Source: an uncultured Collinsella sp. (GTDB lineage Bacteria > Actinomycetota > Coriobacteriia > Coriobacteriales > Coriobacteriaceae). From it: a stretch of DNA of 64,000 nt. Where the stretch lies: the NCBI GenBank assembly GCA_902490405.1, contig CABUDS010000004.1, positions 36,635 to 100,634 on the forward strand, in the 5' to 3' direction. Position numbers and translations under genes: made by a program. The notes beneath the pieces are model-generated. The model was not told the DNA's origin and ran no database searches. It was given only the letters and a program-made list of their open reading frames with translations. Below, one piece after another: positions 26,663 through 36,535 of this stretch (the stretch's first letter is position 1; each line of letters begins with the position of its first letter).

Positions 26663-27670
26663 ATGGATACCCCTGTTCTCATTTCGCATAAAACCGCATG
26701 GCTTGTCCATCATGCACCCCAGAATTTGGTTCAGTCTCTTGCGCGGCACGACTACCAGATAGGCGCACAAGGCATCTCCACCCAGCAACGTGTTGCGCGC
26801 ATACGACAGGCCCTTACCGACTGCGGCATTCCGTCCGATATGCTTAAGACTATCGATATCGCGGTCGTATTCGAATTTGAGCGAATTCGTACCAAAGGCG
26901 TCGTCTGCCACATTCTTGGACAAAATCTTCCCTACGAGCATATTAACGAGTTGACGCCCGGAATCTTCATCACCGACGAAGCCTTCACCTTCGTGCTCGC
27001 TGCCGAGTGGATGGATAGGATCGAATATCTCGAATATGGCTATGAAGTTTGCGGCGATTATCGCATGAGGCTCAATCCCGCCGACCCTTATACCGAGCAA
27101 CCAGCCACCACCTCCAAGGATGAAATAATCGAACTGCTCGATCGGCATCCCGGCAAACCCGGTGCCACACGTGCACGGCTCGCGCTCAGGCACATCTACG
27201 ATTGCTCGGCCTCGCCTATGGAGACCGCTTCGGCAATCGCCCTCTCGCTCCCAACAAGCGAAGGCGGCGTTGGCATCCGAGGTATCGAACTCAACAAACC
27301 GCTCGAGATCCCTCAACGTCTCTGGCATTGCGCCAAAGCTCGAACACTCAAAATCGATGCGCTCGTGACCTATAAGCGCAGGGAGCTCGGTATCGAATAT
27401 AAGGGCGGTTTTCACGATGAGCTCGAGCGCAAGGGAGCAGATGCGGAGCGAGAGGCCGTTCTCTCCCAAATGGGATATCGAATCGTTACGCTCACTTCGG
27501 CTCAGTTCGGCAGCCAGCTCGCCTTTCACCGCGCCATGAACAACATTCGCGAAGCGCTCGGCATGCCTCGCTGTACCGACACCGGTTACCAGCGAGAGCA
27601 AAACGAACTACGCAAGGCGCTAATCCGCAACTGGAAAGGCATGCGAGACGATGAGGCGCCTTCCGAATAG
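26663..27670 (+). CDS. Putative AbiEi-like/PD-(D/E)XK nuclease-domain protein between inverted repeats
   Basis: The 335-residue product is soluble. The N-terminus (LISHKTAWLVHHAP) resembles the start of AbiEi-type and related actinobacterial proteins. The C-terminal part (about 235-310) has the layout of a Vsr/DUF559-like PD-(D/E)XK fold: Asp in KIDALVTYKRRELGIEYKG, with E-Y-K as the possible E-x-K, then RKGADAEREAVLSQMGYRIVTLTSAQ. The middle part is not recognised. GAGAGG precedes the ATG. No partner toxin or methylase lies beside it. The gene is bracketed by inverted copies of an 80-bp palindrome, suggesting that gene and repeats move or are maintained as a unit. Nuclease activity is inferred only. 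Confidence 0.6.
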   Translation: MDTPVLISHKTAWLVHHAPQNLVQSLARHDYQIGAQGISTQQRVARIRQALTDCGIPSDMLKTIDIAVVFEFERIRTKGVVCHILGQNLPYEHINELTPGIFITDEAFTFVLAAEWMDRIEYLEYGYEVCGDYRMRLNPADPYTEQPATTSKDEIIELLDRHPGKPGATRARLALRHIYDCSASPMETASAIALSLPTSEGGVGIRGIELNKPLEIPQRLWHCAKARTLKIDALVTYKRRELGIEYKGGFHDELERKGADAEREAVLSQMGYRIVTLTSAQFGSQLAFHRAMNNIREALGMPRCTDTGYQREQNELRKALIRNWKGMRDDEAPSE

Positions 27671-27680
27671 TGCCACTCCC

Positions 27681-27760
27681 GTGAGCTCAATCCAAACGTG
27701 TACGTCAGCCTTCAAAGATGCCGAAAAATGTCGGTTTTGGAGGGTGACGTACATGTTTTT
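27681..27760. repeat. 80-bp palindromic repeat, right copy (inverted)
   Basis: Reverse-complement copy of 26490-26570 with about six differences. It begins 10 bases after the stop codon of the nuclease-like gene with GTGAGCTCAA and is itself palindromic. No obvious direct duplication flanks the outer edges of the pair. Confidence 0.88.
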
Positions 27761-27794
27761 GAGGGAAAGGCGGGATCGAGACGTATCTCGATAA

Positions 27795-27820
27795 CAAAAA
27801 AGCCCCCGTTGCCGGGAGCT
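27795..27820 (-). terminator. Terminator of tRNA-Ser(CGA), minus strand
   Basis: On the minus strand an 8-bp stem AGCTCCCG / CGGGGGCT (one G-T pair) with loop GCAA is followed by six T. Confidence 0.82.
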
Positions 27821-27833
27821 TTCTCAACCAAAA

Positions 27834-27924
27834 TGGCGGAGGAGGAGGGATTCGAACCCTCGTGACCTTATACAGGCCAAACGGTTTTCGAGACCGCCGC
27901 ATTCAACCACTCTGCCACCCCTCC
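27834..27924 (-). tRNA. tRNA-Ser (anticodon CGA)
   Basis: A 91-base class II tRNA on the minus strand: acceptor GGAGGGG, anticodon loop TCTCGAAAA, long variable arm, T-loop TTCGAAT, discriminator G and encoded CCA. Confidence 0.95.
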
Positions 27925-27938
27925 GCGTGGGGTAAAAA

Positions 27939-27964
27939 CAAAGCAGGCTCGAAGGCCTGCTTTG
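27939..27964 (-). terminator. Hairpin between the two tRNA-Ser genes
   Basis: A perfect 10-bp stem CAAAGCAGGC / GCCTGCTTTG with a six-base loop, followed on the minus strand by TTTTTACC. Probably a terminator or processing signal for the upstream tRNA-Ser. Confidence 0.7.
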
Positions 27965-27972
27965 GAATTAAC

Positions 27973-28063
27973 TGGCGGAGAGTCAGGGATTTGAACCCTG
28001 GAGACGCTTTTGACGCCTACACGATTTCCAATCGTGCTCCTTCGGCCACTCGGACAACTCTCC
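27973..28063 (-). tRNA. tRNA-Ser (anticodon GGA)
   Basis: A 91-base class II tRNA on the minus strand: acceptor GGAGAGT, anticodon loop ATTGGAAAT, long variable arm, T-loop TTCAAAT, discriminator G and encoded CCA. First gene of the two-tRNA unit. Confidence 0.95.
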
Positions 28064-28079
28064 GTTAAATGCGAAAGTC

Positions 28080-28107
28080 AGTATACACGAGGAATCGCAA
28101 AGTGCAA
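28080..28107 (-). promoter_or_regulatory. Promoter of the tRNA-Ser pair (minus strand)
   Basis: On the minus strand TTGCAC (28107-28102) and TATACT (28085-28080) are 16 bases apart, and the tRNA 5' end lies 17 bases further on. Confidence 0.72.
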
Positions 28108-28568
28108 ACAGAAAAGTTGGCATTTTTTAAAACGCTTGGCCGTGCTTGGCGCTGCAGTGGGGCTTGAGGTGCCAAAAAACGGCTTCCGACCAGCGTGGTT
28201 GATCAACTCAATTGTTCAAAAAAGGGTATTCATAAGCGACTTGGCAATGAATTTAAAAATCTTTGGGTGGTGCTGTGGGCCACTGGTATGCATTTTGCGA
28301 CCACAGCCTTGTGCCCGTTGACCTGCGGCTTGGCTCAGCTTGTCCCCGCGGCACCGTATCTTGTCCACAAATCCGTCAAGCTCTTGGTCGGCATTTGGTT
28401 GGAATGCGCATGAAACGTCGTGCGAATATGGGCATATGTGGAGGTCATGAGGTTGTAGCTGCATATTCTTGCAGCCTAGGAGGTTGAAAGATATTATTAC
28501 CAAGTCTTTTCCTGCTTCAGGCGCACCTTCACGACCTGAAGCCACATTTGCCCAGAGGAGGTGACAAT
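28108..28568 (+). other. Long untranslated region upstream of rpsF
   Basis: About 460 bp between the tRNA-Ser promoter and rpsF, without a convincing gene. Close to rpsF, GCTTCAGG / CCTGAAGC (28514-28521 and 28535-28542) forms a hairpin with a 13-base loop. A leader RNA bound by ribosomal proteins S6:S18 is known upstream of rpsF in many bacteria; this hairpin is at the right place, but the match to that motif was not established. Confidence 0.4.
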
Positions 28569-28862
28569 ATGAAGGCTTATGAACTGCTGTTCTTTGTTGA
28601 CCCGTCGCTCGACCCCGAGACTCGTCTCGCTGTTATGAAGCGTATCGATACCACGATCGCTGAGGGCGCTGGCAAGGTCGACTCCGTTGACGAGTGGGGC
28701 AAGCGCAAGCTCGCCTACGAGATCAACGACCTCACCGATGGTGACTACACCCTCATCAACTTCCACGCAGATCCCACCCAGATCGCCGAGCTTGATCGCG
28801 TCCTGCGCATCACCGACGCTGTGGTCCGCCACATGATCGTCCGTCGCGACGACCAGGAGTAA
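28569..28862 (+). CDS. rpsF: 30S ribosomal protein S6
   Basis: Small-subunit protein that binds 16S rRNA together with S18. The 97-residue product starts MKAYELLFFVDPSL and has the conserved WGKRKLAYEINDLTDGDYTLINFHAD and RVLRITDAVVRHMIVR. The ATG at 28569 is chosen because AGGAGGTGAC precedes it; an in-frame ATG 7 codons upstream lies before that site. First gene of rpsF-ssb-rpsR-rplI. Confidence 0.96.
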   Translation: MKAYELLFFVDPSLDPETRLAVMKRIDTTIAEGAGKVDSVDEWGKRKLAYEINDLTDGDYTLINFHADPTQIAELDRVLRITDAVVRHMIVRRDDQE

Positions 28863-28910
28863 GACTGTCGTTTTGGACTGGGCTTGTGCCCCAAGAGGAA
28901 GTAGTGAGTA

Positions 28911-29363
28911 ATGAGCATCAATCGAGTGAACATCACCGGTAACCTCACCCGCGATCCCGAGCTGCGCGCCACTGCCGGCGGAACCCAGGTTCTGTCCTTT
29001 GGCGTCGCCGTGAACGATCGCCGCCGCAATGCGCAGACTGGCGAGTGGGAGGACTATCCCAACTTTGTCGACTGCACTATGTTCGGCACCCGCGCCGAGG
29101 CCGTGAGCCGTTTCCTGGCAAAGGGAAACAAGGTCGCGATCGAGGGCAAGCTGCGCTACAGCTCTTGGGAGCGCGACGGTCAGCGCAGGAGCAAGCTTGA
29201 GGTCATCGTCGATGAGATTGAGTTTATGAGCTCCCGTGGTGGCCAGGGTGGCTACGATCAGGGCGGTTACGCCCCCGCAGCTCCCGCGCCCGCAGCACGT
29301 CCTGCCGCACCGGTGGCTACGCCGCCCGCGGTCGACGTCTACGATGAGGACATCCCGTTTTAA
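28911..29363 (+). CDS. ssb: Single-stranded DNA-binding protein
   Basis: Coats single-stranded DNA in replication, recombination and repair. The 150-residue product has the OB fold MSINRVNITGNLTRDPELRA through LEVIVDEIEFMSSR, then a Gly/Ala/Pro-rich disordered tail and the acidic tip YDEDIPF, which binds partner proteins. It lies between rpsF and rpsR, as is common, linking its expression to ribosomal proteins. Confidence 0.96.
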   Translation: MSINRVNITGNLTRDPELRATAGGTQVLSFGVAVNDRRRNAQTGEWEDYPNFVDCTMFGTRAEAVSRFLAKGNKVAIEGKLRYSSWERDGQRRSKLEVIVDEIEFMSSRGGQGGYDQGGYAPAAPAPAARPAAPVATPPAVDVYDEDIPF

Positions 29364-29435
29364 GGGTTGTTCACCTATTTTTGAGTGAGAGGCGGCTTCG
29401 GTTCGCCGAAGTTGCCAAATGAAAGGTATTTTGAC

Positions 29436-29702
29436 ATGGCTAATGATTTTTCTGCACGTCAGCCGCGTCGTAAGTACTGCCAGTTCTGCAAGGAGAACAC
29501 TGAGTTCATCGACTATAAGGACACTCAGCTTCTCCGTAAGTACATGACCGACCGTGGCAAGATCAAGCCCCGTCGCGTCACTGGCGCTTGCACGCAGCAT
29601 CAGCATGACATCGCCAACGCCATCAAGCGTGCCCGCGAGATGGCTCTCCTGCCGTACACCGTCCCCGTGGTTTCCTCTCGTGGCAACCGCGACCGCGGCT
29701 AA
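29436..29702 (+). CDS. rpsR: 30S ribosomal protein S18
   Basis: Partner of S6 in the small-subunit platform. The 88-residue product contains RRKYCQFCKENTEFIDYKDTQLLRKY, including the CxxC pair seen in zinc-type S18 paralogues, and GACTQHQHDIANAIKRAREMALLPY. The ATG at 29436 follows GAAAGG. A zinc-binding role of the two Cys is possible but needs two more ligands (one further Cys lies in TGAC). Confidence 0.95.
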   Translation: MANDFSARQPRRKYCQFCKENTEFIDYKDTQLLRKYMTDRGKIKPRRVTGACTQHQHDIANAIKRAREMALLPYTVPVVSSRGNRDRG

Positions 29703-29717
29703 GAAGGGAGACGCATC

Positions 29718-30257
29718 ATGAAGGTTATTCTTCTCGATGAGATCAAGGGCAAGGGCGGCGAGGGTGACGTCGTAGAGGTCGCTCAGGGTTACGCTGAGAA
29801 CTTCCTGTTCCCCAAGAAGCTCGCTGTTGCCGCCACCAAGGGCAACCTCAAGCAGCTTGACGAGCGTCGCAACAACATAGCCAAGCGCGAGGCCGTCCGT
29901 CTGGCTACCGCCAACGAGACCAAGGCTGCCCTCGAGGGCAAGCAGGTCACCGTTGACGTCAAGGTCGGCGACGAGGGCATCCTCTTTGGCTCCGTCACCG
30001 CCGCTATGATCGCTGACGCCATCAAGGATCAGCTCGGTATGGACATCGACCGCAAGCGCGTCGAGCTCGGCAAGCCCATCAAGGTTGCCGGTGCCCACAC
30101 CGTTGCCATCTCGCTGTACCGCGAGATCAAGGCCGAGGTTGTCGTTCTCGTCGGCGTTACCGCCGAGGAGCTCGCTGCCGATGCTGAGGTCGAGGAGGCC
30201 GCTGAGGTCGCCGAGGCCGAGACCGCCGAGGTCGAGACCGAGGCTGCTGCCGAGTAG
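29718..30257 (+). CDS. rplI: 50S ribosomal protein L9 with acidic C-terminal extension
   Basis: Large-subunit protein with an N-terminal rRNA-binding domain (MKVILLDEIKGKGGEGDVVEVAQGYAENFLFPKKLA), a long helix and a C-terminal domain ending near residue 148. The 179 residues exceed the usual 148 or so: the last 30 are an Ala/Glu-rich tail (EVEEAAEVAEAETAEVETEAAAE). It starts after AAGAAGGGAG and is followed by a terminator. Confidence 0.95.
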   Translation: MKVILLDEIKGKGGEGDVVEVAQGYAENFLFPKKLAVAATKGNLKQLDERRNNIAKREAVRLATANETKAALEGKQVTVDVKVGDEGILFGSVTAAMIADAIKDQLGMDIDRKRVELGKPIKVAGAHTVAISLYREIKAEVVVLVGVTAEELAADAEVEEAAEVAEAETAEVETEAAAE

Positions 30258-30289
30258 CATTTGCTGCAACGCAACAATCTTGTTCTAAG

Positions 30290-30327
30290 AAGGGCGCTCT
30301 GAGAGACCGGGGCGCCCTTTTATTTTT
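30290..30327 (+). terminator. Terminator after rplI
   Basis: An 8-bp stem AAGGGCGC / GCGCCCTT with a longer loop, followed by TTATTTTTTG. Confidence 0.85.
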
Positions 30328-30368
30328 TGCGCTGAGTGGGTGTCACGTCATACATTGAGATGCAGTCC

Positions 30369-30376
30369 CACATAAG
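30369..30376. repeat. 8-bp target-site duplication, left (CACATAAG)
   Basis: CACATAAG directly precedes the left inverted repeat of the transposon; an identical copy directly follows the right one at 32208-32215. Eight-base duplications are characteristic of IS1595-family insertion. Confidence 0.93.
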
Positions 30377-30400
30377 CGTTGTGTTAGACCACTTTGGATA
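30377..30400 (+). repeat. Left terminal inverted repeat of the IS1595-type element
   Basis: 24 bases beginning CGTTGTGTTAGACC and ending CTTTGGATA; 22 of 24 match the reverse complement of 32184-32207. Confidence 0.93.
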
Positions 30401-30474
30401 AGTGTCCTGCACGCAGTACACGCGACGGGGCCCCGGTTGCGACAATTCCATCATCAGGAGAGATGGAGGTTGCA

Positions 30475-31557
30475 ATGGAAGACGTGCTCACCCAGCTGAC
30501 GAGGCAGTTCCTCCCGCAGATGACGGCTGCCGAGAAGAGCAGGGCCCTGAGATCGCTCAAGGCGCTGATAGACGCGGAGCTTTTCGAACTCGCGGCAAGC
30601 GAGGGGGCGGAAGACGATCCCGACAGAGCCTGCCCCTGGTGCGGCTCCCCGCATTACGTGAAGAGGGGGCGAGACGGGAGCGGCCGTCAGCGGTTCCTCT
30701 GCCGAGGGTGCGCCAGGACCTTCACCGACGCCACCATGCGCATCTTCTCCACCACCAAGCTCGACAGGTCGGCCTGGATGAGGTTCGCGGAGTGCCACGT
30801 GGACATGCTCCCGCTGCGCGAGTCGGCGGAAAAGTGCGGCGTGTGCCTCAAGACGGCGTTCTTCATGCGCCACAGGCTGCTCGAGGCCATGGCCAAGCGC
30901 ATGCCCGCCTTCCGCGTGGAGGCCGGCGGCGGGGCCGAGCTCGACGAGTGCTTCTTCAGGGAGAGCTTCAAGGGAAACCGCTCCAGGTCGGAGTCCGGCA
31001 TGCCCAGGAAGCCCCGCACAAGGTCGCAGGGAACCGACGGGCACGAGAAGATATGCGTGCTCACCGGCATCAACGACGCCGGCGACATCTTCTACGAGAT
31101 CGCGGGGAGGGGCGGCCTCGACGAGGCGGCAGCCAGGGAGCTGCTCGCCGACAAGCTCGCGGTCGGCGCGATAATCTCGACGGACCGTGCGCACGTGTAC
31201 CGCCGCGTCCTGCCCGCCCTCGGCGTCGGCGCGCACATCGCCAGCAAGAGGGAGGAGCACGCCATCAACAGGGTGAACAGCCTCCACTCCCAGATGAGGC
31301 ACTTCATCGGCAGGTTCCGGGGTGTCTCCACGAGACGCCTCGAGAACTACCTCGCCTGGTTCAAGTGGACATGGTGCTTCAAGGTCCGCAGGAGCGCGGA
31401 CGAGCTCGCCGAGCTCATAGTGAGGCAGGCAGCCCGCGGCACGTACGAGAAGACCTGGCGCCAGTACAAGGTGACCCCCTATCCGTTCTACGAGTACTGG
31501 ATCAAGCAGGCGAAATGGGACTCGCGTGCGCGGAGGGCCATATACGGCGTGGCGTGA
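30475..31557 (+). CDS. IS1595 family transposase
   Basis: Cut-and-paste or replicative transposase of the ISXO2-like class, 360 residues. It has an N-terminal zinc ribbon (CPWCGS at 53-58, FLCRGCARTF at 74-83), a helix-turn-helix-like part (RESAEKCGVCLKTAFFMRHRLLEAM) and the catalytic core with Asp158 (ELDECFF), Asp237 (STDRAHVYRR) and Asn268 (INRVNSLHSQMR), fitting the family's DDN pattern. The ATG at 30475 follows GGAGG; an ATG four codons upstream and others are less likely. Arginine is mostly AGG and CGC, with many more AGG codons than neighbouring genes, a sign of foreign origin. No frameshift or stop is seen. Confidence 0.93.
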   Translation: MEDVLTQLTRQFLPQMTAAEKSRALRSLKALIDAELFELAASEGAEDDPDRACPWCGSPHYVKRGRDGSGRQRFLCRGCARTFTDATMRIFSTTKLDRSAWMRFAECHVDMLPLRESAEKCGVCLKTAFFMRHRLLEAMAKRMPAFRVEAGGGAELDECFFRESFKGNRSRSESGMPRKPRTRSQGTDGHEKICVLTGINDAGDIFYEIAGRGGLDEAAARELLADKLAVGAIISTDRAHVYRRVLPALGVGAHIASKREEHAINRVNSLHSQMRHFIGRFRGVSTRRLENYLAWFKWTWCFKVRRSADELAELIVRQAARGTYEKTWRQYKVTPYPFYEYWIKQAKWDSRARRAIYGVA

Positions 31558-31628
31558 TGTCCAGGGCGGTCTGGCGCAGCGCATCTGCGGCAAGCGCTGA
31601 AGTCGTGCCCCGATGCAAATAGCAACAG

Positions 31629-32123
31629 CTAGCGATATTCTTCGGGAACGTCGAAACCGTACTCACGGCATAGGAGCATGACATCGTGGGCGTCGTGCTC
31701 GTCATGCTGATAGCCCAAGTGAAACAACAGCTGGCTTTCGGGGTCGATGCACGACACCTCCACCTCGCCGATGCGCCCCCTCCCCGAAAAGACCTCCCCG
31801 GGAAAACGATCTCCCTGATACAGAATATCGCCATTCTCGGCGAAATCGAAGCAATGCAGGTCGACGATGCGCCCCGCCTCGTCTTGCCACACCGTGTGAT
31901 CTTCGGTGGTGAAAGATGCAGCCACCTCGGAAAACCCCTCATCAGCAATTAGATCCACGAACCTTTGGTAATCCCCGCGCTGAACGAACAGGTCGATGTC
32001 GTTATGAGCCCTGGTCTCACGCCCGACAAGCGCATCGATGCCCCAGCCGCCATCAAGGTATACGCCAATGCCCGCACCTGCGGAAAGGCCGATTATCCAA
32101 CACGCATCATCCTTGGTGACCAT
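31629..32123 (-). CDS. Lincosamide/aminoglycoside nucleotidyltransferase-like protein (transposon passenger)
   Basis: The 164-residue product has the nucleotidyltransferase motif GGWGIDALVGRETRAHNDID (residues 25-44) with the metal-binding D-x-D pair, and resembles small LnuA-type lincosamide nucleotidyltransferases and related adenylyltransferases in length and layout (HNDIDLFVQ, WQDEAGRIVDLHCFDF, DAHDVMLLCREYG). AAGGAG precedes the ATG. It lies inside the IS1595-type element, convergent with the transposase. The substrate is unknown: antibiotic modification is plausible but unproven, and a housekeeping nucleotidyltransferase captured by the element is an alternative. Confidence 0.75.
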   Translation of the reverse strand: MVTKDDACWIIGLSAGAGIGVYLDGGWGIDALVGRETRAHNDIDLFVQRGDYQRFVDLIADEGFSEVAASFTTEDHTVWQDEAGRIVDLHCFDFAENGDILYQGDRFPGEVFSGRGRIGEVEVSCIDPESQLLFHLGYQHDEHDAHDVMLLCREYGFDVPEEYR

Positions 32124-32183
32124 AGGAGCTCCTTCGCTTTCGCCTGCTATCTAAGCAAGAAAGATTATAGGAAAAGTCCCAGT

Positions 32184-32207
32184 ATCCAAAGCCGTCTAAC
32201 ACAACGC
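32184..32207 (-). repeat. Right terminal inverted repeat of the IS1595-type element
   Basis: Reads TATCCAAAG...GTCTAACACAACG on the plus strand, the reverse complement of the left end with two mismatches. Confidence 0.93.
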
Positions 32208-32215
32208 ACATAAGG
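32208..32215. repeat. 8-bp target-site duplication, right (CACATAAG)
   Basis: Perfect copy of 30369-30376, directly abutting the right inverted repeat. Confidence 0.93.
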
Positions 32216-32319
32216 GACCGTTCATCCGTTTGGTTCGGTGATGATTGTTAAGGCGCGCCTCGATTTAAAGCTGTGGCTGATACTATGGATGCTCGCAAGC
32301 GATATGAATGAGGATGCTC

Positions 32320-33711
32320 ATGGCATATGACGATAGGGAGACCGGGCTGACGGTTGAGGACCGCGGCTCCAAGTTGGGTCTTCCCCAAAACCAAGATGCA
32401 GAGGCCAATGTACTGGCCGCTATGCTGCTATCGCCCGAGGTGGTCGAAGAGGCCCAGGTCGAGCTGCAGCCCGATGACTTCTACCGGCCCATTCATAAGA
32501 CCATCTATACCGCGATGGTCGATATGTACAACAGCCGCATTCCCATCGACTCCATCTCGCTGATCGACTACCTGAGAAGCATTAACAAGCTTGATGCCGT
32601 GGGCGGCGAGGCCTATATTTTGGAGTTGATGGGTCAGACCCTGTCGCTCGTCAACTGGCAGCACCATGCCGCTATCGTTCGCCGCGATTCGATGCTGCGT
32701 GAGCTGATCGGCGCCACCAACGAGATCAACGCGCTGGCCTATAACGCTCCCACCGATACCAAAGAGGTCGTGGAGCTGGCCGAGAGCAAGTTGCTCAAGG
32801 TCACGGCGCGCGAGGTCAAGTCGAGCTACAAGACGCTGACCGAGTTTATGGTCGAGGCCTATAACGAGGCCGAGGAAGTGTGCCAGGCAGGCGGCCAGGC
32901 TGCGGGCGTGCCCACGGGCTTCCCGTCGCTCGACCGCATGCTCATGGGTTTTCGCGAGGGCCAGCTCATCATCATCGGCGCCCGCCCTGCTGTGGGTAAG
33001 ACGTCGTTCGCCCTGAATCTGGCGCTCAACGCTGCCGCGGCCGGTTATACCGTCGGCTTCTTCTCGCTGGAGATGTCGGGCAAGGAAATTGCCCAGCGTC
33101 TGATTTGCGCCTACGCCATGATTTCGATCAGTGACTTCCGCATGGGCCGCATTAGCCCCGAGCAGTGGGCCAATATCAACGAGGCCACGCAGACCTTGTC
33201 CAAGCTCGATATTCTGATTGACGATACGCCCGGCACCACAGTGACCGAGATTCGCGCCAAGAGCCGCCGCATGCTCCACAACAAGGAGAAGGCCATCATC
33301 ATCCTGGACTACCTGCAGCTGGTGAGTCCTCCGCCGGGACGCCGCTCCGAGAGCCGTACCGTCGAGGTCTCCGAGATGTCGCGTGGTCTGAAGATCATGG
33401 CCAAGGAACTCAAGATCCCGCTCATCGCGCTGTCGCAGCTCTCGCGTCAGGTCGAATCCCGTACCGGCAAGCGCCCGCAGCTTTCCGACCTTCGTGAATC
33501 GGGCTCCATCGAGCAGGACGCCGATATCGTTATGTTCTTGGACCGCTCCGCCGACGAGGCCGAAGCCTCGCGCGACGATCGACCCGACGAGGGCGTTACG
33601 CGTATCGTCGTGGCCAAGAACCGTTCGGGCCCGATCGGCGACGTCGACCTGATGTTCCTGCCGGCATCCACCAAGTTCTATGAGCTTGATGGGGCACATG
33701 CCGAGGAGTAG
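32320..33711 (+). CDS. dnaB: Replicative DNA helicase DnaB
   Basis: Hexameric helicase of the replication fork. From the ATG at 32320 the product has 463 residues: an N-terminal domain beginning LPQNQDAEANVLAAMLLSPE, a linker, and the RecA-like domain with Walker A GARPAVGKTSFAL, Walker B-type IIILDYLQLV, and the H4 region ALSQLSRQVESRTGKRPQLSDLRESGSIEQDAD. No intein is present. GAGG sits 6 bases before this ATG; an ATG 4 codons upstream is less well placed. Normally downstream of rplI; here the transposon separates them. Likely partner of the DciA-type protein at 7 kb. Confidence 0.96.
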   Translation: MAYDDRETGLTVEDRGSKLGLPQNQDAEANVLAAMLLSPEVVEEAQVELQPDDFYRPIHKTIYTAMVDMYNSRIPIDSISLIDYLRSINKLDAVGGEAYILELMGQTLSLVNWQHHAAIVRRDSMLRELIGATNEINALAYNAPTDTKEVVELAESKLLKVTAREVKSSYKTLTEFMVEAYNEAEEVCQAGGQAAGVPTGFPSLDRMLMGFREGQLIIIGARPAVGKTSFALNLALNAAAAGYTVGFFSLEMSGKEIAQRLICAYAMISISDFRMGRISPEQWANINEATQTLSKLDILIDDTPGTTVTEIRAKSRRMLHNKEKAIIILDYLQLVSPPPGRRSESRTVEVSEMSRGLKIMAKELKIPLIALSQLSRQVESRTGKRPQLSDLRESGSIEQDADIVMFLDRSADEAEASRDDRPDEGVTRIVVAKNRSGPIGDVDLMFLPASTKFYELDGAHAEE

Positions 33712-33804
33712 GACAGGCGCCCGTTGCACGGGTATACTGGGAATGTTTTGTGCTTCTGCGTGCCGGCGTGGCGCGTAGACAGTCCATGAATGTAAGGAGT
33801 AAAC

Positions 33805-35091
<1,287 letters not shown>

Positions 35092-35209
35092 TCGGGACCA
35101 TTTGGTTATTGCGATATACCCCTTTGCAGCCCAAGTGGGCGGCCGAGGGGTATATTTGCTTGCAAAGGGCTCGCGCGGAGCGGGCCATTCATCCATAGAG
35201 GAGGCACCC

Positions 35210-36514
<1,305 letters not shown>

Positions 36515-36535
36515 AATCCGAGAGGAATGAGACGG

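Larger units (their letters stand above)
30377..32207. mobile_element. IS1595-type transposon with nucleotidyltransferase passenger gene
   Basis: An 1831-bp element defined by 24-bp terminal inverted repeats (22/24 identical) and a perfect 8-bp direct duplication CACATAAG outside both ends. It carries an IS1595-family transposase on the plus strand and, convergent and 71 bp away, a nucleotidyltransferase gene on the minus strand. Passenger genes are known in some IS1595 groups. It inserted between rplI and dnaB without disrupting either. The intact ends, duplication and transposase suggest a fairly recent, possibly active insertion. Confidence 0.93.

Noticed and set aside
28010..28545. Small open frames in the region before rpsF
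   Set aside because: They overlap tRNA-Ser or lack ribosome sites and recognisable content; treated as leader sequence.
30402..31622. Alternative plus-strand frame across the transposase
   Set aside because: Arg/Gly/Pro-rich out-of-frame translation; the overlapping frame has the zinc ribbon and DDN residues. No frameshift is needed to make the transposase.
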